From assembly GCA_947454055.1 (NCBI GenBank), contig CANGIS010000017.1, forward strand, positions 1 through 52,906: a DNA stretch of 52,906 nt. Direction: 5' to 3'. The notes beneath the pieces were generated by a model. The model was not told the DNA's origin and made no database searches. It saw nothing but the letters and a program-made list of their open reading frames with translations. The position numbers and the translations under genes were made by a program. Below are positions 27,468-35,931 of the stretch, piece after piece (the stretch's first letter is position 1; each line of letters opens with the position of its first letter). Source of the DNA: Hyphomicrobiales bacterium. GTDB taxonomy: Bacteria > Pseudomonadota > Alphaproteobacteria > Rhizobiales > Beijerinckiaceae.

Positions 27468-28856
27468 TCAGAAGTCGATCATGGCGTCGAGCCCAAATTC
27501 GGCGAGTGTCTGCAAGGTAACCACACGGAGCGTTTCAGGCGTGGTTGGTGTGGGCTCCAGCTGGTAGGCCTCGACACAGAGGGACACCATCTTGCCGAAG
27601 CAGGAGGCCACCACAACGAGGTGGCCGTGCGAACGCTCAAGGTCATGGCGTGTGACGTTGACATCCACGGCCCGGGTCATCACCCGACCACAGGGCGCGC
27701 TGTCGATATAGGCGAGCCCTTCCGGCAGCGTTCCAAGGTTGGAACAGCTCACCGGCAATTCGTCGGCATAGCGGAACAACCGATTCACAAGAGCCGTGGC
27801 GAAGGTACGCGGCATCCAGGCGATCGCCGGCAGGAGCAACGCCAGTGTATCGGTCTGCAACTCCTTCGTGCCGCGAAGCAGTGCCATCAGGGCCGCTTTG
27901 ACCGGCCGCAGATTTGTGGAGAGACCTTCGGGACTCAGGGTCATCGACCGGAATTCGATGGCCAATGCTCGGTCATCGTTCAGGCCGCGCCGCCTGTCGA
28001 TCGGCACAAGCAGGTTGATCGTTCCGTCTGAGGCACGACGGCGTCCCAGACGGGATGCAAGCGCCGCCACAAAGCTCGGCAGCAGCGTGTTCGCGTGGCC
28101 TCCGAGCCTTTGTGCACATGTATCCCAAGCCTGCGCTTCGATGGTCACGGCGACGGCCGGAAGGTCCACGACGGTTGGACGGTCGCTCCTTGTATCATCG
28201 GCCGGAATTGCTGGCTTCTTCAAGGGCCCGGCGGGGCTGCCCCCGCTCGTCGTTGCAATCCGGGCGAGGGCCGCAAGGGTGCGGGGAGCATCAACGAGGA
28301 TCTGCCATGCATCCGAAACGCAGCCAGCCAGCCATAAGCGTGCCCCTCGGGGCTGGTACGGGCTCGGGACGGCGATGCCGTTTGCCGCCGCTTCAATGGC
28401 AAGCAAGGCTCCCATGCCGTCGATCACCAGATGGGATCCCACGGTACTCACGGCGGTGCTGCCATCGTCGAACCTCTGCACGGACATTCGCCAAGCGGGT
28501 CCCTGAACGGGATCGATGGGTGCGCGTGCGCGTTGGTTGGCCCATGGCAGTAACTGCGATCGTGGCAGCACCGCGGGGCTGGTCTCGATCGGCAGGGCAG
28601 CGCCCGCAGGTTTCACCCAGCGCGGACGGCCAAAAGGAAAGGGGGACGGCTCGATCAGCCGGTTGAAGGACAGCGCAGCGAGACGCTCATTCGTCCTCAC
28701 CAGCGCGTCAATGTTCACGTCGCGGTCATAAAGCCAGAGGCATTGCATCAATTGGCTTCGACCGGTAGCCCTGAACAACTCATAGGCCAACTGGTCCAGC
28801 CACGCCAATCGGTGGCGCGCATGGGCAGGTGAACGGGGCGGGTCGATCTCAGCCAT
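27468..28856 (-). CDS. WS/DGAT-like acyltransferase (paralogue 1)
   Basis: From ATG 28856 the product has 462 residues of the condensation/acyl-CoA acyltransferase superfamily. The active-site motif HxxxDG is SHLVIDG, His142-Asp146. About 70 residues upstream is PFGRPRW and about 25 upstream DPVQGPAWRMSV, two motifs shared with the genes at 28849-30210 and 34448-35839. The length fits wax ester synthase/diacylglycerol acyltransferase-type enzymes. It overlaps the preceding paralogue by 8 bases and is the last of three - strand genes starting at 31628. Together with otsA-otsB and the PapA-like gene it suggests transfer of acyl chains to trehalose or an acyltrehalose. The acyl donor is unknown. 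Confidence 0.72.
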   Translation of the reverse strand: MAEIDPPRSPAHARHRLAWLDQLAYELFRATGRSQLMQCLWLYDRDVNIDALVRTNERLAALSFNRLIEPSPFPFGRPRWVKPAGAALPIETSPAVLPRSQLLPWANQRARAPIDPVQGPAWRMSVQRFDDGSTAVSTVGSHLVIDGMGALLAIEAAANGIAVPSPYQPRGARLWLAGCVSDAWQILVDAPRTLAALARIATTSGGSPAGPLKKPAIPADDTRSDRPTVVDLPAVAVTIEAQAWDTCAQRLGGHANTLLPSFVAALASRLGRRRASDGTINLLVPIDRRRGLNDDRALAIEFRSMTLSPEGLSTNLRPVKAALMALLRGTKELQTDTLALLLPAIAWMPRTFATALVNRLFRYADELPVSCSNLGTLPEGLAYIDSAPCGRVMTRAVDVNVTRHDLERSHGHLVVVASCFGKMVSLCVEAYQLEPTPTTPETLRVVTLQTLAEFGLDAMIDF

Positions 28857-30210
28857 CGAAGGACTCGCCGGCGAGGTCATAGGCAGCGAGCAACCGCTCG
28901 ACGATCGCACGAAGATGGCGAGGCTCGGTCACCACTCCGGGTTGGTATGCGACGAAATTGAGAAGCAGAAATCCGGGGATCAAACCCGAGTGGAGCGTAG
29001 CCACACCCTGACGCTCTTCAATCGCGTGTCTCGGCAGCTTACGGTCGATGCCCCGAAAACAAATCCGGTCGGCCGCAATGCCATCGATCATCAGCACATC
29101 GGCGGGCAAATCGCCCGAATGCGAGCAGGTGACCGGCAGATCAGCGAGCGCGCCAAGGGCCAGACGGCCGGCGGTCGAGAACGCGCGGCGGGGCACAAAG
29201 GGGACCAAGGGCATGAGTTTGGCAAGGGAGTCAGGCTCCCGCCGTGTTTTAAGCAGGGCCGCCTGCAGCCGTCTCTGTAATTGATGCAGGCGCCCGCGCG
29301 GTTCGTCGACCGGCACTTTGAAGGTCGCCAGCGAAACACGGTTTCCGCCGCTATCCGACAGTCCGTCGCGCTGATTGACCGGGAACAGCAAAGTCACATG
29401 GCCGTCACGGACACGACCCAGAGCCTCGGCGAATGCCGCGGTCACCGCCGCCAAAAGCGCGAGGCGGTTGGCTCCGAGGCTCGCGGCTCGCGCGTCCCAA
29501 TCCGAGATGGGAACGCGGATGAAAACCGACGGGAAAGCGACGGTCTGGTCGTTAGCCGTGATCGTGGCGGGTGAGGCCTTCGTCAATCGGGTTTGGCTGC
29601 GTGCGGCCCATACCGTCCGGATCAGTTCGGCAAGCGCCCGGAATGTTGTCGGCATGTCCTTCAGGATACGCAGGATTTCTTTGGATAAATTCCCGGCGAC
29701 ATCGACGGAAGGCCATCGCTCGCCCCTTACCGCTTCGCCAATGGCAAGGGTTGCCGCCATGCCGTCCGCGATGCAATGGGACACAACGAGTGAGGCCACG
29801 GTGGAGCCGTCGGTAAGCGGCTGAACGGTAAAGTTCCAGGCTGGCCCGAGGGTAGGGTCTAAGGGCAGTTCTACCTGCGCATCGGCCCAACTCTGCAGGG
29901 CCACGGGAGAAATCGGGTCGGCTGCAACCGCAAGGACGGGCGAGGGACGCGGCGCGCTGGACCATTGATGCCGCCCGAAAGGAAGCTGCGCCGGCCGGAT
30001 GAGCCGCGCCAGCCGGCCATGCGCCAGGTGGCCATAAAATCGTGTCAGTGCGTCGAGGTCCACCGGCCGGCGGAAGCGCCATAGCACCTGAATGACGGCA
30101 TGCTGTCCGCCTGCCTGATGTGCGAGGTACATACCATGATCGGCGAAAGTAAGGAAAGGCGTCGGAATGTTCGAAAGCTGGGCGGAAACAGGTTTGGCTT
30201 GGGTCATCAT
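28849..30210 (-). CDS. WS/DGAT-like acyltransferase (paralogue 2)
   Basis: The 453-residue product starts at ATG 30210 in an ATGA overlap with the PapA-like gene. HxxxDG is SHCIADG with His145 and Asp149. LPFGRHQW and DPTLGPAWNF are the shared paralogue motifs, and DGSTVASLVVSH leads into the active site. A later segment with LLFPVNQRDG matches the second-half core of WS/DGAT enzymes. It has no signal peptide, so it should work on the cytoplasmic side of the membrane. Three paralogues in one cluster suggest several acylation positions or chain types on one acceptor. Confidence 0.72.
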   Translation of the reverse strand: MMTQAKPVSAQLSNIPTPFLTFADHGMYLAHQAGGQHAVIQVLWRFRRPVDLDALTRFYGHLAHGRLARLIRPAQLPFGRHQWSSAPRPSPVLAVAADPISPVALQSWADAQVELPLDPTLGPAWNFTVQPLTDGSTVASLVVSHCIADGMAATLAIGEAVRGERWPSVDVAGNLSKEILRILKDMPTTFRALAELIRTVWAARSQTRLTKASPATITANDQTVAFPSVFIRVPISDWDARAASLGANRLALLAAVTAAFAEALGRVRDGHVTLLFPVNQRDGLSDSGGNRVSLATFKVPVDEPRGRLHQLQRRLQAALLKTRREPDSLAKLMPLVPFVPRRAFSTAGRLALGALADLPVTCSHSGDLPADVLMIDGIAADRICFRGIDRKLPRHAIEERQGVATLHSGLIPGFLLLNFVAYQPGVVTEPRHLRAIVERLLAAYDLAGESFDG

Positions 30211-31628
30211 AGGCCGCCGATATCGGCTTGCAACCGCATCCATGAGTCGGCCACTTGGCGGCACGTGTTCCGAAGCGCTTCGACATAGCGTTGCATCGAC
30301 GCCCTGGCCGTGATGTTGGCCGGATAGGCGGCCGCCAGCGTGAGCCCCTTTTGAGTTCGGAAGAACCAGAGGGAAACCTGCGCGGCCATGCCTTGGCTGA
30401 TATAGATCCGCCCGTCTACCTTTTGCCAGACCCGCTCAATGTGGGGACTAAGCGGCGGACGGCTCATATCGTTAAAGGAAAGCATGACGCCCCCCGTCGC
30501 GACCGGCCTAATCGTCGGCAATTCTGCCGCCAGTTCAAGCACGCGCTCGATCGGCACATTGGCCATGCCCAATCGACCGTCGAAAACGCGCTGAGCCGTA
30601 CCAGCCAGTTCGGGAAACGGATGATTGGCAATGTCGAGATCAATCGGCACCACACCCATGCACCAACCCGCCGTTCTGAAGGCTTGCGGTGATTTTCGTG
30701 TCGCCATCGGGGTGACAACACGATAGCGGCTGCTTCCCGCCAGTTCGCGTTCGGTCAGAGCCGCGCAGGCCAGAAGACCGCCGATCACCCGCGCGCCAGA
30801 CGCCTGGCACGCCGACTCGAAAGCGGCCATGCCGACCGCATCAAGGACATCCAAATCCACATATTCGGCGAGACAACGATCCTCCAGCACACCGAGTGGC
30901 AGCGGGAAAGGAGGCATCCGCCCCTCGTTGCGGTGCAGGAACTCGACCCACCCGGTCACTTCCGGATCCGCAAGCGTCATCGTCGCTGCCCGCTTCCGCT
31001 GGCTTGAGGCGTAATTCACATAGTGCCCTGCCGGGCCAAGCCTTAGCGGTGGTGCGCCATCGAGCGAGGCGCGATACGCTTCATGAATCTCTTTCATCAT
31101 CAGCGGAATGACCGACGCATCTCCGTGCAGGTGGTCGATACTCGCAAAGCAAGTGAACCCCGCCGCGCGTTGCAGGATCCCAAAGCGGAAGCAATCCCAC
31201 TCAAACGGTGCAGGGATTGCCATGGCGTGATGCCGCCAAGCCTCGGCGCTCACCTCGCCGAGCGTCGTGTGCTCCATCTGGATGGTTGCCGGATCCGTGA
31301 GCACATGGCGCATGATGGCATCGCCCCGCTCTTCAAACCAGCTGTGATAGGTGTCGTGCCTGCGCAAATGCGCAGTTACAACCTGGTTCATGGTTGCGAG
31401 GTCACAAAAGCCGGGTTCCTCCCACACAACAATAAGCAGCCGCGCCATTTCTTCATGCCGCTGCTCGCAAGCGCGGAAGGCGCGCAGATGCTGCTCCTGC
31501 TCATAGCTCGGAGGCACGGGCGATAAAGGTGCGTTTTGAGCGCTTGCGAGGGATGCCGTTGACGGGTGCCAATAAGTCAGCCTTGCCGGAGGGCCTGCCC
31601 AGTCATGCAAAGGACGCAGATCAGCCAT
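30207..31628 (-). CDS. PapA-like acyltransferase (condensation fold)
   Basis: From ATG 31628, with GGAG nine bases upstream, the product has 473 residues, the size of mycobacterial PapA1-PapA3. It has the HxxxD site in SIDHLHGDAS (His166-Asp170) and the stretch HLRRHDTYHSWFE near residues 88-99, which resembles mycobacterial Pap proteins that acylate trehalose. A hydrophobic C-terminal half carries GWCMGVVPIDL and VMLSFNDMS. It is the first gene of the - strand acyltransferase trio and is divergent from otsA. The likely reaction is transfer of an acyl group from a CoA thioester or carrier to trehalose. That is inference from family and neighbours. Confidence 0.68.
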   Translation of the reverse strand: MADLRPLHDWAGPPARLTYWHPSTASLASAQNAPLSPVPPSYEQEQHLRAFRACEQRHEEMARLLIVVWEEPGFCDLATMNQVVTAHLRRHDTYHSWFEERGDAIMRHVLTDPATIQMEHTTLGEVSAEAWRHHAMAIPAPFEWDCFRFGILQRAAGFTCFASIDHLHGDASVIPLMMKEIHEAYRASLDGAPPLRLGPAGHYVNYASSQRKRAATMTLADPEVTGWVEFLHRNEGRMPPFPLPLGVLEDRCLAEYVDLDVLDAVGMAAFESACQASGARVIGGLLACAALTERELAGSSRYRVVTPMATRKSPQAFRTAGWCMGVVPIDLDIANHPFPELAGTAQRVFDGRLGMANVPIERVLELAAELPTIRPVATGGVMLSFNDMSRPPLSPHIERVWQKVDGRIYISQGMAAQVSLWFFRTQKGLTLAAAYPANITARASMQRYVEALRNTCRQVADSWMRLQADIGGL

Positions 31629-32151
31629 CGATGCAAGCTCCTGCAGGCGCACCAGCAAACATCCCGCGACCGACGTTGGAGCGGCCCGGTATGCCGTGCA
31701 CCCCTATCGGCGCGATGTGGGTTAAAACGTTGGTAATGTGCAGCGCCGGCGATCTGGAAACTGCCGATCCGATATTTTCCGGCTGTTGATAGCCCATACT
31801 CACACCAACCATCGCAGTCACGATTTGACCGCCTTTCCGATACTCAGACTCGATTTGGCCTTAGTACGCGACTTTCCTTCGAAGCGGCAAGGGGCGTGCG
31901 TTTTCAAGCGCCACAGGGCTCAATTTGAGTACAGTAATCCGCTCAATTAATTGAATTCCTTGCCACTTTGAACAAGTGTCGAGTACTATGCGCGCATTCA
32001 AAATGAAATAAGGCTCTCGGCTGGTGCAAAATATAGGTCGTTTCATGATCGACGATTGTTTTTTTCGATCAGAAATCAGCACGGGAGCAAAATCGGCTTA
32101 CCAGATTGCCAGTATACGATGCCTGTCTGGCGGGCATAGGACGGCGGCGGT
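31629..32151. promoter_or_regulatory. Divergent intergenic region between the acyltransferase trio and otsA
   Basis: This stretch of 523 bases separates two divergent operons and holds no convincing gene. Its otsA-side half (31840-32110) is clearly AT-richer than its surroundings and includes the palindromic CAATTAATTG near 31945. The divergent promoters and any shared operator should lie here. Short frames on both strands lack start signals and protein-like composition. Confidence 0.4.
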
Positions 32152-33639
32152 ATGCTAATTCCAAATTCTACTTCAATGGTCGATGATGGCTACTTCGATT
32201 CCTCCCCATTGCGGAACGATGGGCCGTCTACCCACGCGACCAGCACCTTTATCGTTGCCAACCGGCTGCCGGTCGAGTGGCAGGCGGTTTCGGGTTGGCG
32301 GCCTTCGCCTGGCGGGCTTGTCAGTGCGCTCGAACCTGCGCTGAAGAATCTGAATGCCGTTTGGGTCGGGTGGCGTGGCAGCCCTGCGCCCGAAGACAGC
32401 CGCGGGCCCCGGCCAACGCGTCCACCGCGCACCGACAACATCGCCATCATAGAAATTCCGATGACAAAGCGGGAGGTCGTCGATTTTTATGACGGTGTGT
32501 GCAACACCGCATTCTGGCCGCTCTACCATGAGGTTGGCATTGCTCCGGTGTTTTGCGACGAAGAGTTCGAGGTCTACCGCCGGATCAACCAGCGGTTTGC
32601 AGACTGTGTGGCCCGCAGTGCGCCCGCCGGAGCGCCCGTGTGGGTCCACGACTATCAGCTGCAGCTCGTTCCTGCCCTCCTGCGCGAGACCAGGCCTGAC
32701 CTACGCATCGGCTTTTTTCTGCATGTGCCGTTTCCCTCGCCTGAGGAGTTCGAAACGCTGCCGTGGAACGAGAACGTTTTGGATGGGCTGCTTGGCGCCG
32801 ATCTTATCGGCTTCCAAACCGCATCTTCTGCGGAGCGGTTCATGGCGGTGGCTTGCCTACACGCGTCGGTGCGCCGCGAAGGCAACAGCCTGCTCGTGAG
32901 CGAGCCGACTGGCACGCGACGCGTGACGGTGGGAGTGTTTCCCATAGGGCCGGACTCAGAGCGGTTCTCCAGTCTCGCTGCCTCACCAGCGGCGCAGGAA
33001 TCGGCGGCGAGGATTCGTGCCGATTTCGACGCTCCGGAATTGATTCTGCTGGGTGTGGACAGGCTCGACTACACAAAGGGTATCGACGTTCGCATCCGGG
33101 CGGTGGCGGATCTGCTCAAAAGCGACGAGTTCAAAGGACGCGACATCCAGTTCATTCAGGTGGCGATGCCAAGCCGCAGCGACCTTACGGCCTATCAGCA
33201 CCTTCGCGCTACGGTGGAAGAGACACTGCTGTCGGCCAACGCTGAACTTGCCGCGCTTGGACTTCGGCCAATCCACTATGTTTATGAAGCGGTGCCAACC
33301 GAGGAAGTCGTAGCGCTCTATGTGGCCGCCGACATCATGCTTGTTACCTCGCTCGCCGACGGTATGAATCTGGTCAGCAAAGAGTTCGTCGCCTGCCGCC
33401 AAGCGGGGGATGGTGGTCTGGTGCTCAGCAGGACGACGGGTGCCGCGGCCCAATTGCATGACGCTTGGCTGGTTGAACCTGGGGATGTCGCTGATTTGAC
33501 GCGCGGCATGGGTGAGGCCATTCGTGCAGAAGTCGACGAGACACGGGGCCGTATGGAGCGGCTACGTCAGGCCGTGTTCACCGCTGATGCTCGCCATTGG
33601 GCCGAGGCCTTCCTCGCGCGCCTGAACAAAGCCCGATGA
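32152..33639 (+). CDS. otsA: Trehalose-6-phosphate synthase
   Basis: OtsA joins UDP-glucose and glucose 6-phosphate to trehalose 6-phosphate. The 495-residue GT20 protein has VANRLPVEW near residue 35, WVHDYQLQLVP, FLHVPFPSPE, GVDRLDYTKGI with donor-binding Arg and Lys, and DGMNLVSKEF. The first 30 residues are an extension without motif; ATG 32176 is an alternative start. It begins an operon with otsB, a WS/DGAT-like acyltransferase and a membrane protein gene. Being directly divergent from a PapA-like acyltransferase points to trehalose as a lipid building block as well as a stress solute. Confidence 0.93.
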   Translation: MLIPNSTSMVDDGYFDSSPLRNDGPSTHATSTFIVANRLPVEWQAVSGWRPSPGGLVSALEPALKNLNAVWVGWRGSPAPEDSRGPRPTRPPRTDNIAIIEIPMTKREVVDFYDGVCNTAFWPLYHEVGIAPVFCDEEFEVYRRINQRFADCVARSAPAGAPVWVHDYQLQLVPALLRETRPDLRIGFFLHVPFPSPEEFETLPWNENVLDGLLGADLIGFQTASSAERFMAVACLHASVRREGNSLLVSEPTGTRRVTVGVFPIGPDSERFSSLAASPAAQESAARIRADFDAPELILLGVDRLDYTKGIDVRIRAVADLLKSDEFKGRDIQFIQVAMPSRSDLTAYQHLRATVEETLLSANAELAALGLRPIHYVYEAVPTEEVVALYVAADIMLVTSLADGMNLVSKEFVACRQAGDGGLVLSRTTGAAAQLHDAWLVEPGDVADLTRGMGEAIRAEVDETRGRMERLRQAVFTADARHWAEAFLARLNKAR

Positions 33640-34451
33640 GCACCCTTCTGCCGGAAGCCCTCGTCCAACGATTGATCTCGCTTGGAGCGGCGCGGCACCT
33701 TCTGGTGTGCTCCGACTATGACGGAACACTCGCGCCGCTCGCACCGCGTCCGGAGCAGGCGCAGCTTTTGCCGGGCGCGTTCGATCTCCTGCACTCGCTC
33801 GCAGGCCTGCCGCATACACGCTTGGCCATCATTTCCGGACGCTCGCTCGATAATCTTCGCATTCACTCGGGTCTTGACGGACCTGTCATGCTGGTGGGTT
33901 CCCATGGTGCCGAATTGCCGGGGCACGACACAGTCGGAAGGACTCCGGAAGGGCAAGCACGGCTCGACGCACTCGAGCGAGAGCTGATACAATTCTGCGC
34001 GCCGGCACCGGGGGCTTGGCTCGAACGCAAACCGCTGGGCATCGCCGTGCATGTGCGGCAGGCCACCCGTTCGGATGCGGAGCACGTCCTCGCCAAGGTG
34101 CGTGGCCATCTGTCCGGATGGCCTGAACTGCATGTGAGAGAGGGCAAAGCCGTCATCGAACTGGCTCTCTTGCGCACCAGCAAAGGTGATGCCGTGCGGT
34201 GGCTTCGTGACAACTGGGGCACCGACCCAGAGGTGCTCTATCTTGGTGACGATGTGACGGACGAGGCTGCGTTTGAAGCGCTGGGACCAAGGGATGTCGG
34301 CGTCAAAGTCGGCGCGGCTCCGTCAAAAGCCGAATATCGCGTGGCGTCGGAAGAGTTGGCGCTTGATGTCCTCACCTTTATTGGCAGGCATCGGGCTGCA
34401 CTCACCAATCATCCCCTTGCACAGCAACGGTTAAGGGGAGCCTTGGCGTGA
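33636..34451 (+). CDS. otsB: Trehalose-6-phosphate phosphatase
   Basis: OtsB releases free trehalose. The start at ATG 33636 overlaps the otsA stop as ATGA; the frame also extends back to a TTG at 33597. The 271-residue HAD-family phosphatase has CSDYDGT with the nucleophile Asp27 and acid Asp29, SGRSLDNL, VGSHGAEL and the metal-binding YLGDDVTDEAAF. The length is that of bacterial OtsB. Coupled translation with OtsA and with the next acyltransferase gene suggests a direct flow from trehalose synthesis to acylation. Confidence 0.93.
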   Translation: MSTLLPEALVQRLISLGAARHLLVCSDYDGTLAPLAPRPEQAQLLPGAFDLLHSLAGLPHTRLAIISGRSLDNLRIHSGLDGPVMLVGSHGAELPGHDTVGRTPEGQARLDALERELIQFCAPAPGAWLERKPLGIAVHVRQATRSDAEHVLAKVRGHLSGWPELHVREGKAVIELALLRTSKGDAVRWLRDNWGTDPEVLYLGDDVTDEAAFEALGPRDVGVKVGAAPSKAEYRVASEELALDVLTFIGRHRAALTNHPLAQQRLRGALA

Positions 34452-35839
34452 GCGGGGCGTCTGCCGATCGACGGCGCGGACACCGCAGCCAAGCGAGCGA
34501 AGCTGATGCAGGTTCGGACAACGTCCTGTGTTACGCCGACCAAGGCTCGTTCGTCGGCCTGCGCGCGCTTGGGCGAGGGCCCGTATTGCACTTCACATGG
34601 ATCTATTCGCACCCGCTTGATGAAGCCAAGGTCGATCAGTTCAACGTGAGCCTCGCGCAAAGCCTGCTCGGACGCGTGCTCAGGCGTTCCCCCTTGCCAT
34701 GGGGACGGCACCGCTGGGTGGCGAGCCCTGTTCCCGTCCCCGTGAAATGGTTTCGGGATCCGATTCCGCTCGAGAGTCTGCCCGAATGGCGTAGTTCGCT
34801 GGTCGAGCTGCCTATCGACCCCGAGTATGGTCCGGGCTGGCGCCTCGCCGTTCAGGTACTGGACGATGGCAGCTGCGCGCTTTCGATCCTCGTGTCGCAT
34901 ACGATCGCGGACGGACAGGCCGCCATTCAGGCCATGGTCGACGCGGTGGCGGGCCGACCTTTGGACCCCGGATTTCCGGCACCATCGTGGCGATGGTCTC
35001 CGGTGCTGCTGGCGCGCGATGCTGTGGAGAGTGCGCGCGCCTTACCGGAAGTGGTGCGTGCCTTGGCGACGCTGCTGCGGCGGCCACGCACAAAAGGGGC
35101 GGATGCCATACCGCACTCCACGTCACGACTCCTTAACGGTCAGCATGACGCACCTGAGCCCACGGTAGACGTTCCGCTCGTACATGTGGTTCTCGACGAA
35201 GCGGCATGCGAAGCGCGGGCAGCGGATCTGGGTGTGGCGAGCAATACGCTGCTTGCGGCCTTTGCGACACGGCTCGCGTTCCGGCTCGGGCGCGTGGACG
35301 CTTCCGGCCGCGTGAAGCTGGTGCTGCCGGTCAGCGACCGCCAGCCGGGGGACCGGCGAGGCAACGCGCTGCGGGCCATCACCGTCATGGCCGACCCCGA
35401 CGCTTACCGCACCAATCTGCGCCCGTTTCAACGCGAGCTCAGGACTGCCCTGACCTCACTGCTCCGGTGGGGGGATGACTTGACCCCGCTCGCCCCTCTT
35501 CTTCCCTATGTGCCCTTGTGGCTGGCGCGTCATTTGGAACGGCTTGTGCTCGGAGCCGACCTGCCCGTCGGATGCTCGCTGGTTGGCGAAATGCCTGCGG
35601 AATTGAGTCGTCCCTGCGGCGAGGCATCGATGTTACAAATTTCCGGACTGGAGCGTTATACGGCCTCGGTCCTTGAACAGCTGGGAGGCCGTCTGTATCT
35701 CGTAGGCTATCGCATTCGGGGAAGAATACTGGTCAGCGTATCGGGCTACGCGCCTGACCACGTTACAACACGAACGGCGTTGGCATCCTCGGTTGGCGAC
35801 GCGCTTGCCGATCTGCTTCTCGATGGGACGGTCAGCTAG
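34448..35839 (+). CDS. WS/DGAT-like acyltransferase (paralogue 3)
   Basis: The 463-residue product starts at GTG 34448 in a GTGA overlap with otsB. HxxxDG is SHTIADG with His151 and Asp155. PLPWGRHRW and DPEYGPGWRLAV match the two motifs of the paralogues on the other side of otsA. The first 25 residues are polar and variable. LVLPVSDRQPG corresponds to the second-half core segment. Since it is translationally tied to otsB, its acceptor is very probably trehalose or a trehalose ester. The three paralogues probably arose by duplication inside this cluster, with one copy moved to the opposite strand. Confidence 0.75.
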   Translation: MSGASADRRRGHRSQASEADAGSDNVLCYADQGSFVGLRALGRGPVLHFTWIYSHPLDEAKVDQFNVSLAQSLLGRVLRRSPLPWGRHRWVASPVPVPVKWFRDPIPLESLPEWRSSLVELPIDPEYGPGWRLAVQVLDDGSCALSILVSHTIADGQAAIQAMVDAVAGRPLDPGFPAPSWRWSPVLLARDAVESARALPEVVRALATLLRRPRTKGADAIPHSTSRLLNGQHDAPEPTVDVPLVHVVLDEAACEARAADLGVASNTLLAAFATRLAFRLGRVDASGRVKLVLPVSDRQPGDRRGNALRAITVMADPDAYRTNLRPFQRELRTALTSLLRWGDDLTPLAPLLPYVPLWLARHLERLVLGADLPVGCSLVGEMPAELSRPCGEASMLQISGLERYTASVLEQLGGRLYLVGYRIRGRILVSVSGYAPDHVTTRTALASSVGDALADLLLDGTVS

Positions 35840-35931
35840 TGACGGATGGTCAACAATCCGGGCCCCTGCGGCACCCGAATGCCATTCAGCAGTCAACAGA
35901 ACACGCTCTTCCGCGGGAGAATGAGGAACCC

